A stretch of 64,000 nt of DNA from Homarus americanus (Eukaryota > Arthropoda > Malacostraca > Decapoda > Nephropidae), in the NCBI RefSeq assembly GCF_018991925.1, contig NW_024748870.1:762187-826186 (forward strand). The letters run 5' to 3'. Positions 12,301-23,601 of the stretch are shown here, piece after piece. Every line of letters starts with the position of its first letter. Position 1 is the stretch's first letter. The notes beneath the pieces are model-generated. The model ran no database searches. It was not told the origin of the DNA and saw only the letters and a program-made list of their open reading frames with translations. The position numbers were made by a program, and so were the translations under genes.

Positions 12301-12748
12301 TGACACATCCTTATCTACACCTCCTTTAGAACAACACTAACAAGCACCCTAGAGCCAAACCCATTATACACCACAGAATAAATAACTTCTTGACGCCAGT
12401 CACACCTTATTTTCGACCATAATATTAAAAATAAAAGATGAGTGTTCTGCTAGTAACACAAGGACCTAGTAGACCTCTCCAGCTAATACAATAACAAACA
12501 TCTCCTTGCTAGCTAAGCTTAGCCCCTAACCCCCCCTCCCCGTGTACCCATTGAGCTCGGGCGACCTCTTGGTGCGGCCTTCACCACAGCCAATCAAATC
12601 GTCTCTGCTAGGTGGATAGCCCACCTGCTCCTATTTTCTACGACTTTACTTCCCGTTTCATAACTTTCCTACTATCTTTCCTCTTCTCTCCTTTCCCACG
12701 ACAAATCATTGCCATTTTATCTCCATTATCATCATCGTCATCACCACC
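12301..12748 (+). other. Probable 3' UTR of the Jockey LINE
   Basis: Non-coding sequence ends in a CATTATCATCATCGTCATCA-type stretch (12723-12748), a simple-repeat tail as in other Jockey-type elements. Confidence 0.45.
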
Positions 12749-13025
12749 TTCAGTGTCAAAACCTGACTGAATTACTGAGGATAGGCAAACTTACCTTCCG
12801 CAACTTTTATAAAGAGCATTATAATTTAAAACCAATAAAAGTGACGGGTGACCAACGTACAAAGCTAAAATCAGAAAAAAACTAGATTAAAATATACAGG
12901 AAGCCATGTCATAAATGGATGGCTTTACTTTATATTGATATAAGGCTTCCATAATGAGGAGGTCCGTCTCACAGTTGCTCCTGCAAAGAACTGAGACTGC
13001 CAAGTAGCGTTATATAATATTATTA
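12749..13025. other. Unannotated stretch
   Basis: Nothing recognised except a small inverted repeat: GGAAGCC at 12900 against GGCTTCC near 12945. Confidence 0.5.
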
Positions 13026-13029
13026 CAAG

Positions 13030-13660
13030 TGTTACGAACCACGCCATCAATTGTCATAATCTACCTACCCAGCACTACGAACCACGCCATCTATTGTCCT
13101 GATCTACCTACCCAGCACCACGAGCAACGCCATCTCGGGACGAAACCCGAGTATGACTACTCTTAGTTACTACTCCGGGGTTTCCCTTCTCCATATCCTG
13201 GTTGTTGCGTCACCTCCTCAAAGTCTTCCTCATCAGGTCTAGTTCGATGAGAGTTCAGTTCACTCTGGGAAGTGACCACAGGATCACCTATCCTGGAAAC
13301 CTACGGCACAGTGACTACCTACTGTCTTCTACAATACTCAGCCTTACTCGTCAGCCATCTCAGATCCTCACTTAAGTATTTGTTATCCTATATTGCCTCC
13401 CCGCATCCACTTGCTTCAAAATTGTTGTATGTTGTATAAATATGTATATACTGTTAATGTTTAGGTTAAGTATGGTTAAGGGTAAATTATAGAATGCTGA
13501 ATATTTTGTTAAGGAATTTATGGTACTTTATTATACACAACAAAAACTTGCATCCTTTGTCTACCCTTTTATAGTCCGATTGTCTTTGTTTTTTTGTTGT
13601 TGTTGCCTGTTGGGATCTGGGTAGACTTTTAACTATATTCTAAATCCCCAACTCGTAACA
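13030..13660 (+). repeat. 5' LTR of gypsy element
   Basis: TGTTACG...CGTAACA. Its first 90 bp contain a 43-bp unit repeated in tandem (TACGAACCACGCCATC...). The inverted copy at 53177-53780 lacks one of these units. Confidence 0.95.
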
Positions 13661-13662
13661 AA

Positions 13663-13680
13663 TGGCGACCGTGACAGGAC
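13663..13680 (+). promoter_or_regulatory. Primer binding site
   Basis: TGGCGACCGTGACAGGAC starts two bases after the LTR, the expected place and TGG start for pairing with a tRNA 3' CCA end. From memory this resembles the tRNA-Arg site used by mdg1/412-type elements; I could not check it. Confidence 0.75.
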
Positions 13681-14091
13681 ACGACCTTAAGTGCCATTTT
13701 CATTCCCCCTTGTTATTCCTTGTTAATTATTCCTCCCAGTCACTTCTGTTCACAATTGCTTTACCGTGGTTTAAAGTTCCCTTCATATGTGTGTGCATAT
13801 ATTGGTATTATCGTACAGTAAGAATGACAGACGTAGGATATTAGGTTCCAATTGTCATAAGGCTTACCTGTTATTACACGTGGCAGTCGTGTAGTAAGTC
13901 TTATAGAGTGTAGGGAAGAATCCGGATCTGTTTAATGCCGCACCCTCGCTCCAGAGTAGGCTGTTCCATAGTCACTAGTTTAAGGTGAAGTGATATCTTG
14001 GGATGCCCCGCTCTACCAGAACCTCATAATTATAAAGCCTCAATTATTGTTCTTCTCATTATCTCATTCGGGGTCAATCATAAAGTAACTC

Positions 14092-14392
14092 AAGGGTTGT
14101 TAATCCGGATCTTTATATTAATGCTGTAATACGCCCTTCCTGTTTCAAGTATCCAAGGGTTGTTAATCCGGATCTTTATATTAATGCCGTAATACGCCCT
14201 TCCTGTTTCAAGTATCTAAGGGTTGTTAATCCGGATCTTTATATTAATGCCGTAATACGCCCTTCCTGTTTACTCAAGGGTTGTTAATCCGGATCTTTAT
14301 ATAAATGCAGTAATACGCCCTTCCTGTTTCAAGTATCTAAGGGTTGTTAATTCGGATCTTTATATTAATGCCGTAATACGCCCTTTTTCTTT
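14092..14392 (+). repeat. Tandem repeat in gypsy leader, about 64 bp x 5
   Basis: The unit contains AAGGGTTGTTAATCCGGATC and TAATACGCCCTTCCTG; one copy is shortened. The corresponding leader of the inverted copy (52800-52870) has only a single trace of it, so the expansion is specific to this copy. Confidence 0.9.
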
Positions 14393-14572
14393 CAAATCTC
14401 TTATCCTTATTTAAGGATCTTATCAGAAGAACAATATTCATAAGTGTAATTTCCCTAGGTATAACTTGGTTAGTTTCCGGAACTTTCTGGTTATCCACTG
14501 CCGTGATATTTTCTAGGGTAATCCACTTATCTTATCTTTTTGACCATTAATTAATTTATCTAGGTTTTCTTA

Positions 14573-15000
14573 ATGGCCACCTCAGGATTTGTTAAACTTG
14601 GTAGTCCTGGAGGAGTGGAAGAGCAAGATACCATTTCACATCTTGAAGCATGTGGAGGAGCGTGGAGAGGTTAATTTAGGGCGTGGTGCTGCGCTGGCTG
14701 ATGAGTACGCCTTGCTGGTGGAGTCACTGTGCCGTGGGGAACGTGGTACTTTCCGACATGTTAGGTCCTCCTCTGATGATAACCTTGGGGACGTGAGTGG
14801 TAGGTCGAAAGGTCCCACACCTACCCCCCCCTGATGCAACCAAGTTTTATTGTTCTTACTGTAAAAAACCAGGCCATACGATCCAGTCTTGTAAACACCC
14901 AAAGTGTCGAACTGCTAAAAGTAGTTCCCTGGATCCCAAATCCAAACCAATAGCAACCACCAATGTGGAAAGGCCCCATCAGGATCTCTTCTCTTCATTC
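14573..15000 (+). pseudogene. gypsy gag remnant with CCHC zinc knuckle
   Basis: Gag packages the element's RNA. The start at 14573 encodes MATSGF, identical to the start of the second copy at 52616. After about 15 bases a large deletion jumps to the end of the capsid (LEEWKSKIPFHILKHVEE near 14610 and ALADEYALL near 14690), in another frame. The nucleocapsid zinc knuckle CSYCKKPGHTIQSC lies at 14851-14892 with the spacing CX2CX4HX4C. The main capsid body is missing, so no functional Gag can be made. Confidence 0.8.
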
Positions 15001-15311
15001 ACCTATGAGGGAAAAATTTCAATCATAGAGGGGTCTCGTTCTTTCCCTATTCGTATACTGCGTGATACGGGCGCAGCACAATCTATCCTCCTGTTTAACC
15101 TCATTCCTGATATATCTACCGCATGTACTAATGAGTGTTCTAATTTCAGATCTCTCATCCCATTCTTCCTATCCCTTAGCTAAAGTGCACCTCCACTGTC
15201 CCTTGATTACTGGGGAAGTGCAATTAGCCATTAGGAAAGATCCAATGCCTGTGAGCGGCATTCATTTATTATTGGGTAATGACTTGGTAGGAGATCTAGT
15301 GGTTCCCAACT
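15001..15311 (+). pseudogene. gypsy aspartic protease, frameshifted
   Basis: The retropepsin active site DTGAAQS is at 15064-15084, preceded by a strand ending FPIRILR. The second half, GIHLLLGNDLVGDLVVPN (about 15259-15312), is in a different frame, so a frameshift lies between about 15090 and 15170. The domain is cut at 15312 by a dispersed repeat. In the intact family it would cleave the Gag-Pol polyprotein. Confidence 0.8.
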
Positions 15312-16054
15312 GTAAGGGCGGAAACGATCCTCCGGCTGGTTACCGCTGCTAACTCGCTCGTTTGCTGGTGCAGACGACACTTGGGGTGGTTGGACGGAGG
15401 TGAGAACGGCAGCGACTATCTCCGCCACCGGCAGATTCAACCCAGCCGCCATACCGTCAGTATCTAGCTACCCTGCTGTTCGTCAAATTCTGGCTGTGAT
15501 CTCATCATAGGTCCTGGACTCGTGGGCTGTGTTCCCAGACCTTCACCTATCAACTGCCAACTCTCTGGTCATCTACCACTACCGCATACCACGACCATCA
15601 GTTCATCACATTCCGTCGGTGCCCCGGTGTTCTCCTGCCTTTTCAAGACGTTGCTGAGTGCGGAGTGAATGGACGCTTCCCTACCCTGAGTTTTCATCAC
15701 CGTGTTCCAGAACCTTCCCCCAGGGCCACTGCCGTAGGAAATATTTGTTCATGGTTTGATTCTATAATTGTTTGATTCCATTAATTGCTGACTCCCCTGT
15801 ATTGTTCGATTCTATCAATTGTTGACTCCATTTAATTGTTTGAATCCACTAATTGCTGACTCCCATTATTTGTTTGATTCCTTTAATTGTTTGCTTCCAT
15901 TAATTGTTTGACTCCCGTAATTATTTGATGTTTGTTGAGTGGTGTCAGAGTTTTGTGTTATATTTTTATAGTAAAGAGATGCCAATCTCAAACGGTTGTT
16001 TGTTATTCCTCGGAAAACCATGGTCCTTGACTTTCCTTTATTAAGATCCTGATT
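15312..16054 (+). repeat. Dispersed repeat inside gypsy element (copy 1), unclassified
   Basis: The segment starts GTAAGGGCGGAAACGATC and ends TTAAGATCCTGATT. A second, inverted copy lies at 27058-27785. Its 3' half is a diverged minisatellite of ATTGTTTGATTCC units about 20 bp long (15760-15930). There is no long reading frame and I saw no target duplication. It could be an LTR of an unrelated element or a non-autonomous element. Confidence 0.8.
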
Positions 16055-16083
16055 AGCCTGGTAAGGGATTTCTATCCTTAAGT

Positions 16084-16560
16084 CCTAGGCCTTTACACCA
16101 ACATAAAGACAGTCGACTCTCCCTTACCTGTCAACTCCACCACTGACCTTGAAGAAACTACTCCTCACCTTTTCCCATCTTGTGCTGTCACCCGGTCACA
16201 GAGTGTGCGAAATGGGCCCTCTTCATCTAAAACCACCTCCAATATCTTCCTACCCACAGAAGATCTGTACAATAAGACCATTAGTAAGGATGAACTCATT
16301 AAAGCCCAACAATCTGATCCATCTTTGTTCAAACAGGTGATGAAAGACCTCAGTGTGGACCATTGTACATCTTCGGCTTACCACCCACAATTCCAAGGTT
16401 GCTTGGAACGGTTCCATCAAAATTTCAAATCAATGCTAATAAACTATCTCCCCTCAACTTTATAGTCCATACTCCTAATCGCAGAAAAGATTCACAACTT
16501 GTTCACGTTAATCTCATGAAACTTTACCATTCCAGGCAGTCAGAGGAAGACATCCCAGAG
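16084..16560 (+). pseudogene. gypsy integrase remnant, upstream of the reverse transcriptase
   Basis: Three pieces are readable. The linker and N-terminal region includes SCAVTRSQSVRNG (about 16180) and DELIKAQQSDPSLFKQV (about 16290). The last catalytic segment is SAYHPQFQGCLERFHQ (about 16375-16422), carrying the final glutamate of the DDE triad. The C-terminal GPY/F-like end is RRKDSQLVHVNLMKLYHSR (about 16481-16537). The zinc finger and both catalytic aspartates are deleted, and a frameshift precedes the C-terminal end. All pieces lie before the reverse transcriptase. Confidence 0.82.
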
Positions 16561-16799
16561 GCTATAAGCCTACCTGTATTGCATACGATTTTGTCAGGGC
16601 CGGAGACAGATGACATGGACCTATTGGAGAATTTAGACTTCCCTCTACCTAAAGAAAACCCTGCTAACAGTCACATACTCAACAGCTTGGATGAGTATTT
16701 TTCTGTTTTGAATCCATCTCAGCAAAATATCTCACTAAGTTATTATCAACATTTCCTAAAGTCATGTCAGACCTCCCAGGGTTTTGCAATATACTTAAA

Positions 16800-18205
16800 C
16801 ATGATATTAAGCTAATCTCAGATGATGTACAACCCATTAGGCAATCAGCATATCGACTAAATCCACAAAAAGAGAGATTATGAAAAAGGAGGTAGATTTT
16901 TTGTTAAAACATAACTTAGCTGAGCCTAGTACCTCCCCCTGGGCTTCACCTTGCCTTCTCATTCCAAAACCCGATAGCACCTTTCGTTTCTGTACCGATT
17001 ATCGTAAGGTGAACCAGGTCACTGTCTCAGACTCCTACCCTTTACCTTTGATTGAAGATATAATAGACAGCATAGGCTGTGCAAAATTTATATCTACCGT
17101 GGACCTGTTGAAAGGATATTATCAAGTGGGACTCACGGATAGGGCAAAAACAATCTCAGCATTTATAACTCCATTTGGTCTTTTTCAATATTTGGTTATG
17201 GCGTTTGGCTTTTCTAATGCTCCGGCCACATTCCAGAGGGAAATCAATCACCTGATTCAGGACCTAGGTGGGACGTTCGCCTACCTGGATGACCTGGTGG
17301 TGGTGTCGGATGGCTGGGACGAACATCTTTTGGTGCGTTTGGAGATACTGTTCGCACGACTGCAAGAGACTGGATTCACCATAAACCTGGCTAAATCTGC
17401 TTTTGGCCGGGCCTCAGTGACTTACCTGGGACATATCGTTGGGCATGGTATAGTGAGACCCAAGGACGCAAACGTTAAAGCCATCTTGTCCTTCCCCACT
17501 CCAAGGACGAGGAAGGAACTCATGCGCTTCCTGGGGATGTGCGGCTACTACCGTCGGTTCTGCAGTAACTTCTCCAGCGTGGCCGGACCCCTCACAGACC
17601 TTACCAGTTCTGCGGTCCCTTACATCTGGAACCAGAGGTGCGACCAGTCTTTCCACCGCCTCAAAGCCTTCCTTGCCTCCAAGCCTGTAGTCCACCCCCC
17701 TGACTACACCTTGCCCTTCCATCTGCAAATCGACGCTAGCGGTGTCAGAGTGGGGGCTGTGCTCCTACAACCCGACCCAACCACTGATGTCCTTCACCCT
17801 GTGGCATACTACTCCGCCAAGTTGAAAAAACATCAGACCAACTACTCGACCATAGAGAAGGAGGCCCTGGCTCTGATGTTGGCAATAAAGTTTGAATGTT
17901 ACCTCCAGTCTTGCCCACAAACAACCCTAGTCTTCACCGACCATAACCCACTCACGTTCATCCAAACCAACAAGACCTCCAACCAGCGAATCCTCCGCTG
18001 GGCTCTCCTCACCCAGCCCTATAATCTACAAGTCCGGCACATAAAGGGGGTGGACAACCTGATTGCGGACTCCTTATCCCCGAGCTCCAGTGGAAATGCA
18101 GCAGCTACTCTCCAGACGCACCAGGTGATCACCTCCTTCGCGCCAGCGCTACGGAGGTCTTTGGAGGGGGGGGTGTGTTACGAACCACGCCATCAATTGT
18201 CATGA
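16800..18205 (+). CDS. gypsy reverse transcriptase plus RNase H (long open frame)
   Basis: The enzyme copies element RNA into DNA and degrades the RNA. The open frame from 16880 codes 441 residues; the ATG there is internal, since homologous sequence (QSAYRLNPQ) continues upstream with a one-base shift near 16870. Reverse transcriptase: FRFCTDYRKVN (residues 37-47), STVDLLKGYYQV (about 73-84), MAFGFSNAPATFQR (about 111-124) and catalytic YLDDL at about residue 135. RNase H: QIDASGVRVGAVL (about 282-294), IEKEALALM (about 326), VFTDHNPL (about 351) and DNLIADSLS (about 391). The stop lies 30 bases inside the 3' LTR, so RNase H is the last domain and no integrase follows. This is the best preserved gene of the element. 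Confidence 0.92.
18163..18175 (+). promoter_or_regulatory. Polypurine tract
   Basis: GGAGGGGGGGGTG directly precedes the 3' LTR, the usual site of plus-strand priming. It also lies within the end of the RNase H reading frame. Confidence 0.75.
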
Positions 18206-18806
18206 TCTACCTACCCAGCAGTACGAACCACGCCATCTATTGTCCTGATCTACCTACCCAGCACCACGAGCAACGCCATCTAGGGACGAAACCCGAGTAT
18301 GACTACTCTTAGTTACCACTCCGGGGTTTCCCTTCTCCATATCCTGGTTGTTGCGTCACCTCCTCAAAGTCTTCCTCATCAGCTCTAGTTCGATGAGAGT
18401 TCAGTTCACTCTGGGAAGTGACCACAGGATCACCTATCCTGGAAACCTACGGCGCAGTGACTACCTACCGTCTTCTACAATACTCAGCCTTGCTCGTCAG
18501 CCATCTCAGTTCCGCACTTAAGTATTTGTAATCTTATATTGCCTCCCCACTTCCACCTTGCTTCAAATTATTGTATGTTGTATAATATGTATATACTGTT
18601 AATGTTTAGGTTAAGTATGGTTAAGGGTAAATTATAGAAAGCTGAATATTTTGTTAAGGAATTTATGGTACTTTTTTTATACACAACACAAACTCGCATC
18701 CTTTGTCTACCCTTTTATAGTCCGATTGTCTTTTTTTATTTATTGTTGTTGCCTGTTGGGATCTGGGTAGACTTTTAACTATATTCTAAATCCCCAACTC
18801 GTAACA
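18176..18806 (+). repeat. 3' LTR of gypsy element
   Basis: Same length and ends as 13030-13660, with scattered substitutions. Confidence 0.95.
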
Positions 18807-18810
18807 CAAG

Positions 18811-20694
18811 ATTATTGACAAAACTGCCTAGAACACAGTGACAACATTTACACCCTTTAAGGCAATTAATAGTATTGTAGGGCAATTTGATATTTTTAGG
18901 ACGTTTGAGAAATAAGTTTAGGGTAAAAATGATATTCCCTCGTGGAAATTTTCCGGCTGGTAGGTGGCATCGTGATAGCCTGGGACTCTGGAAGGCGGAG
19001 TCACAGCAGTGACAACGGTAAGGAAATAATACCGTATTGCGCGCAATAGAAAGTAAACACCGATACAGCAGCCAGCAGAAGAGGCGTACAGTCAGTGATT
19101 GTATACCATAACCACCACTGGCACTACCATTGCCACAGGACAACGCCAGTTCCGCTCAATGCAATATGGAAAAGGGGTACGTTTTCTCAGTTTTAAATCC
19201 ACATTGGTGAAAGCCAATGGTTACTGTGTGATGGTCAAGTTGTAAACTGAAAATTCAAAACAATACCCACTTTGGGTTTGTGACATCCAAACTTTGTTCG
19301 TCCTGTAAAGTTCATCACTAACCCACAAATTACACAGAAAGGCTAAATTGATTTGTTCATTTCACATACAACCTTCTCAGGTCCATCACCTCTGTACACG
19401 ATCAGTATGGCCAAGGATTCTGGCACTATAGGACTACAATTGGATATCAATAACCTACTGACTATATATACATTAATTGATTGAATAGTTTGGTGTTATC
19501 GCACATCATGCAGAGGCGAACTGAGCACTATTTGGGGCTCGAGCTATTTCCTTATGAGTTGTGACCCATTCCACCCCACCGGCAATGATGGTTGGGGCCC
19601 ATTCCACCCCACTAGTATACATTGATAGCTATATATGACCTATGCGTTTGTTATGAGGTTTATCATTTCCTGATATGTCAACTGTGCCATCCATCAAGGT
19701 ACCATTAGTTAATAGAGAAAAAGTAACCATGGCAATAACATCTCCGTCGTTGGGTCAGAATACAGTAGTTAGAATTTAAAAACTCAGGTTTGTAACAGCG
19801 GATCTCCCGTTGGGCGACAAAAAGTCAGATGTACAATCAACTTCATTCTTGAAGTAATGGCGTATAAACCTGTGACAAGTACAGAAAAACATAGAAATAG
19901 TTCCCCAAACATGTCCACACAGTTTGACTGGTGCACTATACGGAAATAGCAGAGATACTGTAGAATTAGTCACAGATATAGTTCGTGAAGAAGGAACATG
20001 TGGTCGACAAGGTGAAGACTTAACTACACACTGACATGTGTATCGAAACAGCGCCTCAGTGGCAATATTTCACACACTTAAGTTCAAGCTTGACGATGTG
20101 ATGGAGTGTCTATAGTCAGTGAAACAATGTCTGTACTCACTTATGAACTCTTACGCTTCAACCCAAGGCAGATCTCGCTATGTACAACTTGTTTCACCCT
20201 TCTACAACCCATATTGTATTGCTTCCCTCACTTAGCAGGTTACTATATAACAACTCAACTGTAAAATATGTATAGAGTTAGACTTATAATATAAATGTAA
20301 AAAAAAAAAATGCGATTTAATAAATAAAAGGGATAATCGTGTTAACATCTTCACGTGTTTACTAATACCACGTCACATGTACTATATAATCCAGATGATA
20401 CTAAATGCGATATAATAATTCCTCGAGGTAAATATACAGTATATCAGGTGTCACTAAGCGAGCTCAGGCTCAGCCATGTCAATATTGTTATTATTGTCCT
20501 CTCTGGGAGTTGACGTGGAATTTTCTTATCATTTAAACCGCGCTATCCCAGGGCTCTAGTGCGCTCTAAAGGTGGGCCGCGGGGATAAGACTACATTAGG
20601 CCGACTGAGGTGATGTTGCGGTCAATCCCATAGCAAACTAACACATAACACCTGTTAGCTGCTACCACCCTGGTGAGCTCGAGCCGAAGCTATA
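18811..20694. other. Non-coding stretch, nothing recognised
   Basis: AT-rich sequence with only short frames and no motif I recognise. The hAT transposon inserted at its right end. Confidence 0.5.
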
Positions 20695-20702
20695 CTCCAG
20701 TC

Positions 20703-23593
20703 CAGTGGTTCTTAACCTGGGGGGCGCGCCCCCCTAGGGGGGCGTCAGTAATTTCCGGGGAGGGCGTAAGCCCTAGGGAAAAAGTAGGAATTTCTCTAAT
20801 TATAATTATAGTTTTTATTCTCTTAACAAGAGCGTGGGCTAATATTGAAAAGTTTAAGAAAAAATGTAAAAGTATCGCCTCATAACTTTATTTTTCTATA
20901 GGCTACTTTTTTTGACTTAGAGCTTACCATTTGCTGTACTTATTGACCCCCCTCCCTATCCCTCGAAACCCATGGGGGGGGGGGGTTAACTCTTCCTGGA
21001 CCTGTATGCTGCTCGTTGGTGACTGGTGAGGCCCGTTCTCTCCCAGCCTTCTGCACACGTCCGTGGCAATAATTCCTCTTTCACATTTATTCAGTTAAGG
21101 CTGTTGAGGTATGTTTTATCCCAGTTATATTTACCTAAAAATAGTAAGCAGCCATAAGTTTATTGGTGAATTATGAACACGCATGTGTTGCTCTGTTTGT
21201 TATTCGCAAGTTTTGAATTCCGTTTGTATTTTATCAGAAGTTGGTGGTGCTTAAAATCATGTGGTGGTAACAGGTGGTTATGCTAAAGTTGTATTTATGA
21301 TGATATTGATTTGTTTCTTAATAAACATGTGTTTATGATCATGATGTGTTTACTATAATGTTGTGGTGTTCATATTTACTTAATAATTATGTGGTGGTGT
21401 TTATGCTCATGTAGTGGTGCTTATGATCATGTTGTGATCATTGATGTTTGTTAATAATCATGTGGTGTTTATGATCATGTGATGTTTGTTAATGATATGG
21501 TGGTGTTTATGATCATGTATGATTGTAGTCACTTGTAGTGTTTACGAACTTTACGATCATATGTTTGTTATTGATCATGTGGTTGTGATTATCATGATGT
21601 TGTGGTGTTCATGAGCACGTGGTGAGGTTTATCTTACCTTACACTTGCCTTGTGTTTTGTTCACAGATTTGTGTTGTCCACTGCACATCAAATAATTCGC
21701 AATGAGTGCAAAGAAGCGGAAGTATCTTGAATATATTCGATTTGGATTCGTGTCTCTCCAAAAGGGTGACACAGAGGTCCTCCAGTGTGTGATATGTTAC
21801 AAGACTCTGAGCAATGATGGAATGCGGCCCTCACGCTTGGAACGCCACTTAAGGACAACACATCCTGCTCTAGCTGACAAGCCCAAGGCATTCTCTGAAA
21901 CAAAAAGACACTCCTTGAAGCAAGTTAAGTTGGACGGCAGTTTGGCATTTCGGCAACAAACTTCAAAGGTTGTTGAGGCTTCTTATGAGATCGCCATGTT
22001 GATTGCAAAGAGCAAGAAGAGCCATAGCATCGGAGAGTTTCTCATAAAACCAAGCATACTCCGTGCAGCAGCAGCAGAACTCGTTCTGGGGAAAAAGAGT
22101 GCAAACAAGCTTTCCCAAATTTCACTATCAAATGATACAGTCAAGGAAAGCATCGATGAATTGTCTCAAGACACCAAAGATCAAATTCTCGTCCAAGTAA
22201 GAGATTCTCCTGTTTTTGCCATCCAGTGTTCTCAGCTACTGATGTATGCTCGTTTCGTGTCAGGCAACAGTGTAAAAGAGGAAATGCTGTTCTGTCACCC
22301 CATGGAAAGTTGTACAGCAGCAGCAGCTATTTTTCATGATGTATCAAACTTCTTTCAGGAAAACCAACTTTCGTGGGACTCGCTGGTAGGGGTGTGCACT
22401 GATGGAGCTCCAGCCATGCTTCGTCTGCAGTCTGGATTCATTACAATGGTGAAAGAAAAAATCCGTCTGTTGTAGGTACACACTGCATACTTCATCGTGA
22501 ATCCTTAGTATCCAGAACTTTATCTGCTGAAAAGAAGGATGTCCTGAACGTGGCTATCAAGGTAGTCAACTTTATCAAAGCTGGAGCCTTAAACAGTCGT
22601 CTCTTCAAACTGCTGTGTAAGGATATGGAATCTGAACATGAAACCTTACTTTTTCACACGAACGTACGATGGCTATCAAAGGGGAACATGCTTGGACGGC
22701 TTTATGAACTACGAGAAGAAGTAGTAATATTTCTTGATTCGAAGCAGAAGGCAGATCTCCATGACAAGTTAAGGCTTTCAGTTATCTCTAGCTTACCTGG
22801 TGGACATCTTCGAAGCGTTGAATGCTCTCATCCTTAAACCACAAGGGAAAAACATCAACATCATCAGGCACCACGACACCATTCGAACCTTCATGGCCAA
22901 ACTCGATCTCTGGAAGTGTCGAATTCAGCAGGGAAATACCACCAGTTTTAGTAACTTGGATTCTGCTCTCATTCACGGTAACTTTGATTCTGAGTTAAAG
23001 AAACAAATAATCACTCATCTAACTGACTTGAAAACAGAATTCATCAGATACTTCCCAGAGATAGATGAGAAGCGTGAAGCCTGGAAATTCATCAGGAACC
23101 CATTTCAATGTAAAGTAGCTGATACTTCGGATGAAATGCAAGAGGAGTTTCTTGAGTTGAAGTTCAACTCCACAGCTAAGGAAGACTTCAAAGAACTGGA
23201 TCTTGAGACGTTCTGGGTCAAGTACCTTCCTGTTTACCCTCTGATCTCACATCAGGCTCTTCGGATTCTAACTATGTTCGGATCCACGTATCTTTGTGAA
23301 GCTGCATTTTCCAAGCTCGTTGCTGTCAAGACCAATTTCAGAAACAGGCTGAACGTTGTAGGGGATTTACGTTGTGCACTCTCTGGCATTCAACCACGCA
23401 TTCAAGATCTAGTAGCTAAGAAGCAGTGCCAAGTATCTCACTAATTTATACTCAATAAAAAGACTAAAAACACAATATTTTTCATTTTTCTTTAACAACT
23501 GGGAGGGAATTTTATTCATAGATGCAAGGGGGGCGTGGAGGGAAGGACCAATTCCTAGAGGGGGCGTGGTAGTAAAAAGGTTAAGAACCACTG
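20703..23593 (+). mobile_element. hAT transposon, 2,891 bp, near full length
   Basis: Perfect 16-bp terminal inverted repeats (CAGTGGTTCTTAACCT, and its complement at 23578-23593) are flanked by 8-bp target duplications CTCCAGTC (20695-20702) and CTCTAGTC (23594-23601) that differ at one base. Sub-terminal G-rich sequences (GGGGGGCG and similar) mirror each other at both ends. It carries one transposase gene. Confidence 0.95.
21702..23444 (+). pseudogene. hAT transposase (ZBED/SCAND3-like), two frameshifts
   Basis: The transposase would bind the inverted repeats and cut and paste the element. The start ATG at 21702 follows the non-coding 5' region. A BED-type zinc finger (CVICYKTLSND...RLERHLRTTHP) lies at about residues 29-56. 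The catalytic region begins in the first 257 residues (VGVCTDGAPAML near residue 232). A one-base loss in the A-run at about 22455-22462 produces an early stop at 22473. The frame resumes with FHTNVRWLSKGNMLGRLYEL (about 22650-22710), and a second shift lies near 22770. The C-terminal dimerisation domain (MFGSTYLCEAAFSKL near 23276-23320, then NRLNVVGDLRCALS) is intact to the stop at 23444. Only two lesions suggest a fairly young copy. Confidence 0.92.
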
Positions 23594-23601
23594 CTCTAGT
23601 C

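Larger units (their letters stand above)
13026..18810 (+). mobile_element. Ty3/gypsy LTR retrotransposon, Gmr1-like pol order
   Basis: Two 631-bp LTRs (13030-13660 and 18176-18806) begin TGTTACG and end CGTAACA, a 7-bp terminal inverted repeat. They are flanked by identical CAAG (13026-13029 and 18807-18810), a 4-bp target duplication. The internal order is PBS, leader with tandem repeats, gag remnant, protease, foreign repeat, integrase remnant, reverse transcriptase, RNase H, polypurine tract, LTR. Integrase upstream of reverse transcriptase is the copia-like order described for Gmr1-type gypsy elements. By eye the LTRs differ at roughly 3 percent of positions, so the insertion is not very recent. 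Deletions in gag and integrase make it non-autonomous. Confidence 0.93.

Noticed and set aside
15000..16560. A conventional gypsy element with its integrase lost from the 3' side
   Set aside because: RNase H reads directly into the 3' LTR after a polypurine tract, and integrase motifs are found between protease and reverse transcriptase, so the order is real in this copy.
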